Positions 25,458-34,500 of a stretch of 64,000 nt of DNA are shown here, one piece after another. The notes under the pieces were generated by a model that was not told where the DNA came from, made no database searches, and saw nothing but the letters and a program-made list of their open reading frames with translations. Source of the DNA: Gemmatimonas aurantiaca T-27 (GTDB lineage Bacteria; Gemmatimonadota; Gemmatimonadetes; Gemmatimonadales; Gemmatimonadaceae); the NCBI RefSeq assembly GCF_000010305.1, contig NC_012489.1:4409646-4473645 (forward strand). The letters are read 5' to 3'. The position numbers and the translations under genes are program-made. Numbering within the stretch: position 1 is the stretch's first letter; each line of letters begins with the position of its first letter.

Positions 25458-26084
25458 ATGACGGACCATCCCGAACGTCAGAACGAATCCGAGACCCCGA
25501 CGGCGGCCGACAAGCCGAAGGCCAAGGGTGGGTATGCGGATCGTGTGCTCGATCATACGTACGACGGCATCCAGGAATACGACAATCCGATGCCGCGCTG
25601 GTGGCTTGGTACCTTCGCGGCCACGATCGTGTTCTCGGTGCTGTATGTGTTCAACATCGGCCCCATCGGATCCGGCAAGGGCTGGATTGCCGACTACGAA
25701 GCCGACATGAAGGCGTTTGCGGCGGCGCATCCGGCGCCGAGTGGCAACGATGTGTCGGAAGCGGCGCTGGCCGCGTTGGTGAGTGACCCGAAGGCCGTCG
25801 CGGCAGGCAAGACCACGTTCGACGCGTACTGCGCTTCATGCCACCGCCAGGATGGTGGTGGGCTCATCGGACCGAATCTCGCCGACAACTACTGGCTGCA
25901 CGGTGGCAAGAGCACCGATATCTACAAGTCGGTGGTGGATGGTGTGCTCGCCAAGGGCATGCCGCCCTGGGGCAAATCCCTCAAGCCCGAGCAACTCACG
26001 ACGGTCGTGGCATACGTCGTGTCGTTGCACGGGACGAATCCGGTCAATCCGAAGGCGCCGCAAGGAGAGCCGGTGACGCCGTGA
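25458..26084 (+). CDS. ccoP: Single-haem CcoP subunit of cbb3 oxidase
   Basis: 208 residues: a soluble N-terminus with the CcoP signature YDGIQEYDNPMPRWW, one helix (about 50-68), then a single cytochrome c domain with C125-A-S-C128-H129 and a likely Met ligand in KGMPPWG. Canonical CcoP is near 290-300 residues and carries two haems; here only one CxxCH exists, so the second domain is absent. It feeds electrons to the CcoO haem. The stop overlaps the ccoG GTG start. Confidence 0.92.
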   Translation: MTDHPERQNESETPTAADKPKAKGGYADRVLDHTYDGIQEYDNPMPRWWLGTFAATIVFSVLYVFNIGPIGSGKGWIADYEADMKAFAAAHPAPSGNDVSEAALAALVSDPKAVAAGKTTFDAYCASCHRQDGGGLIGPNLADNYWLHGGKSTDIYKSVVDGVLAKGMPPWGKSLKPEQLTTVVAYVVSLHGTNPVNPKAPQGEPVTP

Positions 26085-27517
26085 GCAGTCAGGCTGCACC
26101 TCCACGGGTGGGGGGACGTGTTCTCCCCACCCTCAATGAAGACGGCACCCGTCGCTGGATCCGCCCCAAGCCGTCGCACGGCGCGTGGTGGCACCGGCGC
26201 CGGGTGATGGCCTATGCGCTGATGGCGGTGTTTTTCCTCGCCCCGCACATCAGGATTTTTGGCAAGCCGGTGTTCCTCATGGATCTGCCGCGCCGCCAGT
26301 TCACGCTGGGCGGATTCACATTCCTGCCCACCGACACGCTGCTGTTCATGTTCGTGCTGGCCAGTGGCGTGGTGGGGATCTTTCTGGTCACCGCGCTGTT
26401 TGGGCGGGCATGGTGTGGCTGGGCATGTCCGCAGACAGTGTATCTCGAATTCCTGTTCCGTCCCATCGGACGTTGGTTCGACGGCGGGTACTCCGCCTCC
26501 CGCACGGCCGACAAAAAAGGCCAGTGGTTCACACCACGCCGTATCGGGAAGTACATCACGTTTTTTCTGATGTCGCTGTTCGTGGCGCACACGTTCCTCG
26601 CGTTTTTCGTGGGCACCGATCAGCTCTATCGCTGGATGCTGCATTCGCCGGCCGACCATCCCACCGCTTTTGCGTTCGTGGTCGTGTTCACCGGCATCGT
26701 ATGGTTCAACTTCACGTACTTTCGCGAGCAGACCTGCCTCATCGTCTGCCCGTACGGCCGTTGGCAGGCGGCCCTGATCGATCGGCAATCGACGATCGTG
26801 GCCTACGACTACGTGCGCGGAGAGCCGCGGGAGCACGCCACCAAGACCCGCGATCCGAATGCCGGTGATTGCATCGATTGCAACGCCTGCGTGCAGACCT
26901 GTCCCACCGGTATCGACATTCGCAACGGCCTGCAGATGGAGTGTGTGCACTGCACGCAGTGCATCGATGCCTGCGACGACATCATGCGCAAAGTGGGGAA
27001 GCCCACGGGACTGATCCGCTATTCCTCGCAGGATGGGATCGCCGGCAAACCCAAGCAGTTGGTGCGCCTGCGTACGGTGCTGTATCCGCTGGTACTCGCC
27101 ATCCTGCTGGGTGGTCTCGGATTTGCGTTGTTCTTCAAGGAATCCGCCGATCTCACCGTGTTGCGCGGCCTCGATGGCCCGTTCGCCACGGAGAGTGATG
27201 GTCGCATCTCCAATCAGGTCCGTATCAAGCTCACCAATCGCCGTGGCGACGACATGGCATACACCATCACGGTGGATGGCTTGGCCGATGCGGGTGTGGG
27301 CACCGAAGAGGTGGCGGTGGTGATCCCCGAGAATCCGCTGCGCATCGTCGCCGGTGAAACCCGCACGACGAGCCTGTTCGTGCTGTTGCCCCCGCGCGCC
27401 TTTGTACGCGGCGAGCGCTGGGTGAACATCACGGTCAGTGATCCGCGTGGCTATCGGGAAACCGTGAAATATCGTCTGCTCGGACCCTCGGGTCCGGCAA
27501 CTGGAGGTACACCGTGA
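26081..27517 (+). CDS. ccoG: CcoG/FixG-like oxidase accessory iron-sulfur protein
   Basis: 478 residues from a GTG at 26081 sharing GTGA with ccoP; a longer open frame upstream is antigenic to ccoP's frame and not used. Membrane helices in the first half include the cysteine-bearing GRAWCGWACPQTV. Two [4Fe-4S] ferredoxin motifs are at about residues 262-300 (CIDCNACVQTCPTG and CVHCTQCIDACD). The C-terminal ~120 residues form an Ig-like periplasmic domain. CcoG is reported to reduce copper for cbb3 assembly. Confidence 0.93.
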   Translation: MSSQAAPPRVGGRVLPTLNEDGTRRWIRPKPSHGAWWHRRRVMAYALMAVFFLAPHIRIFGKPVFLMDLPRRQFTLGGFTFLPTDTLLFMFVLASGVVGIFLVTALFGRAWCGWACPQTVYLEFLFRPIGRWFDGGYSASRTADKKGQWFTPRRIGKYITFFLMSLFVAHTFLAFFVGTDQLYRWMLHSPADHPTAFAFVVVFTGIVWFNFTYFREQTCLIVCPYGRWQAALIDRQSTIVAYDYVRGEPREHATKTRDPNAGDCIDCNACVQTCPTGIDIRNGLQMECVHCTQCIDACDDIMRKVGKPTGLIRYSSQDGIAGKPKQLVRLRTVLYPLVLAILLGGLGFALFFKESADLTVLRGLDGPFATESDGRISNQVRIKLTNRRGDDMAYTITVDGLADAGVGTEEVAVVIPENPLRIVAGETRTTSLFVLLPPRAFVRGERWVNITVSDPRGYRETVKYRLLGPSGPATGGTP

Positions 27518-28020
27518 AATCAGGTATCGGTTGGCCCATTGGTGTGGCCGTCATTCTCGGCTCCACCGTCGTGGCCAACATCGCTGTCATGCGTATCGCG
27601 AACGACGATCCGTCGTTCGCGGTGGAGCCCAACTACTACGCCAAGGCTGTCGCATTCGACTCCACCATGGCCCAGGAGCGGCGCAACCTCGCGCTGGGCT
27701 GGGGTGTGGAAACCGCGCTCGATTCTCTGGTGGCGGGACAGCCGACCCGTCTGACGATTCGTCTCAAGGGCGCCGATGCCGCCCCGCTGCCTGGGGCGGC
27801 CGTCTCGGTGGTGGCGCGCTTCAACGCGCGGGCCAACGACACGCTGACCACCGTGCTGCCGGAAACGGCGCCCGGTGCATACACCACGACGTTGCCGATT
27901 CACACACCCGGAGAATGGGAGGTGCGCATCGATGCGACGCGTGCCGATTCGGTTACGCACGAAGTGTCGCGGTTTTCGGTCAGCACGCGGGTGACCGCCG
28001 TACGGGCCGGCGTGCGCTGA
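27514..28020 (+). CDS. ccoH: FixH/CcoH-like cbb3 assembly protein
   Basis: 168 residues starting at GTG 27514, inside the end of ccoG. One N-terminal helix (WPIGVAVILGSTVVANIAVM) anchors a periplasmic beta domain containing the FixH-like EPNYYAKAVAFDSTMAQ and a late GEWEVRIDA. FixH/CcoH proteins stay bound to cbb3 assembly intermediates. The stop overlaps the next start (TGATG). Confidence 0.9.
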   Translation: MKSGIGWPIGVAVILGSTVVANIAVMRIANDDPSFAVEPNYYAKAVAFDSTMAQERRNLALGWGVETALDSLVAGQPTRLTIRLKGADAAPLPGAAVSVVARFNARANDTLTTVLPETAPGAYTTTLPIHTPGEWEVRIDATRADSVTHEVSRFSVSTRVTAVRAGVR

Positions 28021-28808
28021 TGATCGACACCGGCCTCGGCACGGCAGCAGGCGTACTCGTTGCCAGTCTGGTGGGCAGCGTGCATTGCGCCGGCATGTGC
28101 GGTGGCTTTGTCTGTTTTTATGCGGGCTCGGAGCCGACCGGCGCTGCCGGCGGTACGGCGCCACGTTTGTTGCACGCGCATGCGCTGTACAATGTCGGTC
28201 GCCTGCTGTCGTACCTCACGCTCGGTGCCGTCGCGGGAGCGATCGGTGCGCGCGTCTCGGCGTTGGGGGTGTTGGCGGGAGTGCAGCAGGGTGCGGCCAT
28301 CGTGGCCGGTGCGTTGATGGTCGCCTGGGCGCTCAGCACTCTGGCCGCACAACGCGGGGTGTCATTGGGGACCGTGCGCGCCCCCCTCGTATGGCAGCGG
28401 GCGCTTGGTCGGGTGTTGCATGCGGTGCGTGAACAGCCCGTGGCGCGCCGTGCATTGCTCACAGGCTTTCTCACCACGCTGCTGCCGTGTGGTTGGTTGT
28501 ATGTGTTCGTGGCCACGGCCGGCGGCACGGGCAGTGTGTGGTCGGCCATGTCGCTGATGGCCGTGTTCTGGCTGGGCACCGTACCAGCACTCGTGGCCGT
28601 CGGGGTTGGTGCACAAACCATCCTGGCGCCCTTTCGTCGTCGGCTGCCTCTTGTGAGCGCCACGGTGGTGCTGGTGATGGGTCTCTGGTCGATGGCCGGC
28701 CATCTGCGTGCGCCGTCACACGACGCGCGACACACAGAGTCTTCATCTGGAATTTCCGCCATACCGGCCGCTACGGCGCACCCTGCAGGCTCGACACATG
28801 TCCACTGA
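28020..28808 (+). CDS. SafE/DsbD-like membrane protein in cbb3 operon
   Basis: 262 residues with about six helices; belongs to the family usually labelled sulfite exporter TauE/SafE or DsbD-like. A cysteine motif, SVHCAGMCGGF, lies at residues about 20-30 and a second cysteine is in TTLLPCGWLYVF, the pair expected of thiol- or metal-handling members. Its position between ccoH and ccoI suggests a role in copper or thiol delivery for the oxidase rather than sulfite export (inference). It ends in a His-containing tail that overlaps the ccoI start by 11 bp. Confidence 0.85.
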   Translation: MIDTGLGTAAGVLVASLVGSVHCAGMCGGFVCFYAGSEPTGAAGGTAPRLLHAHALYNVGRLLSYLTLGAVAGAIGARVSALGVLAGVQQGAAIVAGALMVAWALSTLAAQRGVSLGTVRAPLVWQRALGRVLHAVREQPVARRALLTGFLTTLLPCGWLYVFVATAGGTGSVWSAMSLMAVFWLGTVPALVAVGVGAQTILAPFRRRLPLVSATVVLVMGLWSMAGHLRAPSHDARHTESSSGISAIPAATAHPAGSTHVH

Positions 28809-31332
28809 CACCCTGCGTTTGGCCGGCACCATCCGGACCGCGCATCCCGCGGTGGGTGAGGCCACCCTCTGCGCTCACTGCTCGCTGCCGGTGCCCTCCG
28901 GACTGATACAGGAGAGTGCGGAACATCAGTTCTGCTGCACCGGCTGCCATACCGCGTTTGCCATCCTCCACGAACACGGCCTGGACAGCTACTACGGTTT
29001 TTCGCAGCGCCGCGAAGCCCCGGTGCAGGCGTCCGGACGCAGCTACGAAGAATTCGATCATCCCACGTTTGCGGCGCTGTACGTCCAGTCGTTACCCGGT
29101 GGGCTGTCGCGCACGGAGCTGTATCTCGAAGGCGTGCATTGTGCGTCCTGCGTCTGGCTCGTGGAACGGGTGCCCCTGCTGCAGACCGGTGTACTGCGCG
29201 CGGAGCTCGATGTGCGGCGCTCCCTCGCCGTTGTGGAATGGGATCCGAACACCATCACGTTGTCGGCGATTGCCCGATCACTCGATGTGCTGGGTTATCC
29301 GCCGCATCCGTTCCGCGGCGTGGCACGCGCGGATATGCGCCGCCGCGAAGATCGCGCCATGCTGGTGCGCATCGGGATTTCCGGTGCGATCGCCATCAAC
29401 ATGATGCTGGCCGCACTGGCGCTGTACGCCGGTGAACTGAATGGCATGGACGCGGGCTTCACGCACTTCTTCCGGTGGGTGAGTTTTGCGCTCATGGTGC
29501 CGGCGTTTGTCTGGCCGGGTCGTGTGTTCTTCACCGGCGCGTGGGCGTCGGTGCGCACGAAGTCGTTGCACATGGATCTGCCCATCGCCATCGCACTGGC
29601 CGCTGGCCTGGTGCGCGGTGCCATCAACACGATTACGGGCACGGGTCCGATCTACTTCGACGGATTGGCGTTGTTGATCTTTGCCCTGCTGGTGGGCCGC
29701 TTTCTGCAACAACGTGGTCAACGGCTGGCCGCCGATTCCGCCGAACTGTTGCACGCGATCGCGCCAAGCACGGCCCGTATCGTGGAACAGGGGACGGTGC
29801 GGGAGATTCCGGCCGAGGCGTTGTTGCCGGGTATGACGCTCGATGTACGAGCGGGCGAAACGTTTGCCGCAGACGGCGTGGTGGTGCTTGGTCAGTCTAC
29901 GGTGAACGCGGCGCTGCTCACCGGGGAATCACGCCCAGCGTCGGTGCAGACGGGTGAACTGGTGTATGCCGGCACGCTCAATGTGGAAGCCCCGCTGCAG
30001 GTGCGTGTCGAACAGGCCGGCGAAACGAGCCGCATCGCCAAGCTGTTGTATCAGGTGGAAGAGAGCGCGCGTCGTCGGGCCCCCATCGTGCAGACCGCGA
30101 ATCGCCTCGCCGGGATTTTCACGGCCGTGGTGCTGGTGCTTGCCGCCGCGACATTTGGTATCAAGGCGTCATTCAACGCGCCACACGCGCTCGACGATGC
30201 CATCGCACTGCTCATCGTCACGTGCCCCTGCGCCCTGGCGTTGGCCACCCCGCTGGCCATCACGGTGGCGGTGAGCCGCGCGGCCGGCAACGGGATGTTG
30301 ATCAAGGGTGGTGATGCGCTCGAGTTGTTGGCATCCCCGGGTACGATGGTGTTCGACAAGACCGGCACCATCACCGAGGGACGCACGGCGCTGGTACGCT
30401 GGGTGGGACCGGCGTGGGTGCAGCCCATGGTATTGGCGCTCGAAGCCGGCTCGTCACATCCCCTGGCCGAAGGTTTTCGTCAGGCGTGGCCCACGTTGGG
30501 CACGCCCGACGTGATCGACGCACAGCATGTGGTCGGCGGCGGGCTGGAAGGCACCATCAATGGTCATCGGGTGCGGGTCGGGTCGCCGCGATTTGTCGCC
30601 GCCTCACTCACGGCCACCTCGGATGTGATGACCGCCGCGCTGCGTGCCGAAGACGACATCGGACGCACACTCACACCGGTGCATGTGAGCGTGGATGGCG
30701 AGTTGGTGGCCATGGCCGGTATGGGTGACCGTGTACGTGATGATGCACGGACCGCACTGGACACACTGCGCGCAAACGGCTGGCGCACGGTGTTGCTCAG
30801 CGGCGACGCCGTCGACGTGGTGCGCACGGTGGGTGTGTCGCTCGGATTTGCAGACGGCCAGGCCATCGGCGGTGCCTCGCCTGAGCAGAAGCTCGCGTTC
30901 ATCGAGGACGCCAAGCGGCGTGGGCGCGTGGTGATGGTGGGCGATGGTGTGAACGATGCCGCTGCCATCGCGGCCGCCAATGTGGGCATCGGCGTGCAGG
31001 GTGGTGCAGAAGCCTGCCTTGCGACCGCCGACGTCTATCTCACGCGCAGCGACCTGTCGGCATTGGTGGAACTCACCGATGGCTCACGACGCACACTGCG
31101 GGTGATCCGTCGCAACATCGCGCTGTCCATCGCGTACAATGTGGTAGGTGCCTCGATGGCCATGTTCGGCCTGCTCACACCATTGGCTGCTGCCATCCTG
31201 ATGCCCGCCAGCTCGATCACCGTGGTGCTGGGCTCGTGGTATGGTTTCAGCTTTCCCCGCAAAGATCGAACGCCGCCCCGCGGATCGCGCACCGAACTCG
31301 CGGCGCCACACGTTCTGGAGGTCGCCGCATGA
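28798..31332 (+). CDS. ccoI: CcoI/FixI copper P-type ATPase
   Basis: 844 residues from the ATG at 28798. An N-terminal cysteine-rich metal-binding domain (LCAHCSLP, C25/C28, and FCCTGCHTAF) is followed by an HMA-like domain with HCASC near residue 113. Ion-pathway CPC begins at C476 (VTCPCALALATP), the phosphorylated aspartate is D520 in DKTGTITEG, and GDGVND starts at G715. P1B ATPases of this type load copper into cbb3 oxidase. Overlaps SafE at its start and ccoS at its end (ATGA). Confidence 0.95.
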   Translation: MSTDTLRLAGTIRTAHPAVGEATLCAHCSLPVPSGLIQESAEHQFCCTGCHTAFAILHEHGLDSYYGFSQRREAPVQASGRSYEEFDHPTFAALYVQSLPGGLSRTELYLEGVHCASCVWLVERVPLLQTGVLRAELDVRRSLAVVEWDPNTITLSAIARSLDVLGYPPHPFRGVARADMRRREDRAMLVRIGISGAIAINMMLAALALYAGELNGMDAGFTHFFRWVSFALMVPAFVWPGRVFFTGAWASVRTKSLHMDLPIAIALAAGLVRGAINTITGTGPIYFDGLALLIFALLVGRFLQQRGQRLAADSAELLHAIAPSTARIVEQGTVREIPAEALLPGMTLDVRAGETFAADGVVVLGQSTVNAALLTGESRPASVQTGELVYAGTLNVEAPLQVRVEQAGETSRIAKLLYQVEESARRRAPIVQTANRLAGIFTAVVLVLAAATFGIKASFNAPHALDDAIALLIVTCPCALALATPLAITVAVSRAAGNGMLIKGGDALELLASPGTMVFDKTGTITEGRTALVRWVGPAWVQPMVLALEAGSSHPLAEGFRQAWPTLGTPDVIDAQHVVGGGLEGTINGHRVRVGSPRFVAASLTATSDVMTAALRAEDDIGRTLTPVHVSVDGELVAMAGMGDRVRDDARTALDTLRANGWRTVLLSGDAVDVVRTVGVSLGFADGQAIGGASPEQKLAFIEDAKRRGRVVMVGDGVNDAAAIAAANVGIGVQGGAEACLATADVYLTRSDLSALVELTDGSRRTLRVIRRNIALSIAYNVVGASMAMFGLLTPLAAAILMPASSITVVLGSWYGFSFPRKDRTPPRGSRTELAAPHVLEVAA

Positions 31333-31505
31333 GTGTCGTATTCCTGGTCCTGCCCCTTGCCCTGTTGGTCGTCGGTGGTGCGGTCCTGGCGTTTGTCTGG
31401 AGTGCACGCAGCGGGCAGTTCGATGATCTCGACACACCGGCCGTGCGCATGTTGCATGATGAAGGCGCGTCCTCGCGCCCTCAGGGATCGCGCGAGAAAA
31501 CCTGA
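31329..31505 (+). CDS. ccoS: CcoS cbb3 assembly protein
   Basis: 58 residues: one helix (about 3-25) followed by the family's WSARSGQFDDLDTPAVRML. CcoS is needed for cofactor insertion into cbb3 oxidase. The ATG at 31329 overlaps the ccoI stop, and it closes the operon; only 22 bp separate it from the convergent glucan synthase stop, with no clear hairpin between. Confidence 0.93.
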   Translation: MSVVFLVLPLALLVVGGAVLAFVWSARSGQFDDLDTPAVRMLHDEGASSRPQGSREKT

Positions 31506-31527
31506 GGGCGTGAAGTCACTGGTACAT

Positions 31528-34500
31528 TCACGCAGAACCCGTCGGCACGTTGCCATCGATCACGACACGATGGCGCCGACCATCGTCGATCAGCAGGATT
31601 CGACCATCTCCTGAGAGTGCGTCATCGACCACGGTGCGAGCACCGTGCTGGCGAATGGCCGAGGGACCGCGCACCTCGATTTCATACTGCGCGGCGCCAA
31701 AGCGGTATACGAGAGAGAACCCCGGCCAGTCGTCCGGCACGTTCGGCTTCACTCGCAGCACGTTGCCCTCCTTCGTGATGCCCAGCAGATGTTCGAGTCC
31801 CACCCGATACATCCAGCCTGCTGATCCCGTATACCAGGTCCAGCCACCGCGCCCATGCTGCGCCGCCGCCGTATAGACATCGGCCGCCACGACATACGGC
31901 TCCACTTTGTATTGCTCCATGCCAGCCGGTGACCCGCCATGGGTCAGTGGATTGAGCAGCTGAAAGAGCGCGAAGGCCTGGTCCCCATCCCCCTGCAGGG
32001 CTGTGGCCATCACGACCCAGAGCGCCGCATGCGTATACTGAGCGCCGTTCTCCCGCACTCCAGGCAGGTAGCCCTTGATGTATCCCGGATTGCGCGTGCC
32101 TTGATCGAACGGCGGTGACAGCAGCTGAATCAGACGGGCGTCCCGCTGAACCAGCAGGGCCTGCACCGATTCCATCGCCTGCCGTTGCCGTTCTGGTTGC
32201 CCCGCACCGGAGATGACGCTCCAACTCTGGGCGAGGGAATCGATGCGACACTCGCTGTCGGACGCCGTGCCGATCGGCGTGCCATCGTCGTAGTACGCCC
32301 GGCGATACCATGCGCCGTCCCAACCGTGGGTCTCCACGGCCTCCACATACACATTCGCCTGATCCCGGAAGCGGCTGGCCTCCGCCGTGTCACCACGAGT
32401 CTCGGCACGATCGGCGAAGGTGCGCAGAGTGCTGATCAGAAACCACGCGAGCCAGACACTTTCACCCCGTCCTTCAGCGCCCACGAGATTGAGTCCGTCG
32501 TTCCAATCGCCGGTACCAATCAATGGCAGGCCATGCGCGCCGTGTGTGCAAGCACGCGTCAGTGCACGGCGGCAATGGTCATACAGGCTTGCGACCTCCG
32601 TGCTGACTGCGGGCAACTCATAGCGTTCATGTTCATGAGGGGCGAGCGGTTCGGACGCGAGGAACGGGATGACCACATCGAGGATCGCCGAATCGCCCGT
32701 CACGCGGACGTAGTGGTCGACGAGATACGGCAACCACACCAGATCATCGGAGAATCGGGTGCGTACGCCACGGCCCGTATGCGGATGCCACCAGTGTTGC
32801 ACATCCCCCTCGGTGAACTGACGGGCCGCAGCCCGGAGGATCTGCGCACGGGCCAGCGCCGGCTCGGCGTACAACAGCGCCATCGCATCCTGCAGCTGAT
32901 CGCGGAACCCATAGGCGCCACTGCTCTGATAGAGCCCCGTGCGCGCCCAGAGGCGTGACGAGGTCGTCTGGTAGAGCATCCAGGTGTTGATGAGTGCATC
33001 GAATGACGATTCCGGTGTTTCCACACGTATGACACCCAACCGGTTTGTCCATGCCGTTTGCACATGCTGTATCGCGTCGCGTGCCAGCGATGGGGTGCGA
33101 TATCGCGCCAGCAGCACCCGTGCCTCGGCCTCCGATGCAGCCGCGCCTACCTGCACGACGATGTCCCGCGTTTCACCAGCGGCCAGTGTCACGCGCATCT
33201 GCAACGCGCCACAGGGATCGAGGTCAGCACCCGTCCTGCCGTCCAAATCTCCCTGCCGCAACGCGAGCGGATCGCGGCGACTTCCTCGCGCACCCAAAAA
33301 CGCGGCCCGGTCGGCGGTGTGGCTGGTCACAGGCTCGCTGACGCCGAGGAATGCGACCCAGTCCATGAACGCGGGATCGAAGCTGTTCCCGGCCATGAGA
33401 CAGGACTCGTCACGCACATAGCGCGTGCGCACCTGGTGCTGCGTGATATCGCGATGTGCGCCGAGGACCCACTCCACAAAGGCCGTCACCACCAACTGCC
33501 GTGGTCGATCCGTCCGATTGGTCAGGCGCAGCACAGAAAGCCGAACGGCATCGGCCTCCGGCACGCTCACCGTCAACTCCGTACCGATACCGTTGTGTTC
33601 ATGTTCGAAGGTGGTGGAACCCGTGCCATGACGCACACGATATTCCCCCACCCCACTTACCGGGGCCGGCGTCGCGGACCAGAGATCTCCCCGTTCCTCA
33701 TCCTGCAGATACAGCACATCGCTGATCGGATTGCTCACGGGATCGTTGTGCCACGGCGTGAGGCGGAAGAAGTGTGCATTCTCAGCCCATGTGCATCCGA
33801 TTCCGGATTCCGACACGATGCAGCCACCACGAGGATTGGCGATCACGTTGATCCATGGAGCTGGCGGCAGGTGCTGTGCATCGACGCGCATCAGATAGCT
33901 GTCATCTTCGTCCAGCCCGCCAATACCGTTATCGAAACGCAAAGGTGGCAACGACAATGCCAAGGTGGGCGCTGATGCAGACGGCGGGGTGTGGACCAGC
34001 GCAGGCAGGAGTGGTTCAACGAGTGGCTTGATGGCCGACACGATCGTAGCCAGCGCTCCGCGGTCGCTGCCACTGGGCACCGTGCTGCCCGTGGCACGTA
34101 CGTCTGCCACGGAGAGCAGGCGCTGCAGGGAACGGCCGTCACACGGGACCTGCAGGCGCGCCGTCGCCGACAGCATCAGGTAGTCGCTGCTCGTCAGGCC
34201 ATCGCGGCGGCGCACAAAGGTGCCACCCGATTGATCGATGAAAGCGCTGTCGCCGAAGGACGCGATCGCATCGTTGATGGCGTCGCGTAGTTCCTGCTGA
34301 TAGCCGTGCTGTTCGCCGTTGATAATGACGAGATCCACCAACACGCCGCGCCGGCGCCAGTAGTGATGTGCCATGCACAACTCACGCAACGTGGCGAGCC
34401 CCGCCATGCTGTCGATCGTGGCCAGCACAATGGGCAAGTCACCGGAGATGCCATGTACCCAGAGTGATGGCTGCGCGCTACGATTGCGCCAGCGTTCGTC

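Noticed and set aside
25838-26080. Extension of CcoG upstream of the GTG
   Set aside because: The added part is only a frame of ccoP; the GTG overlaps the ccoP stop as elsewhere in the operon.
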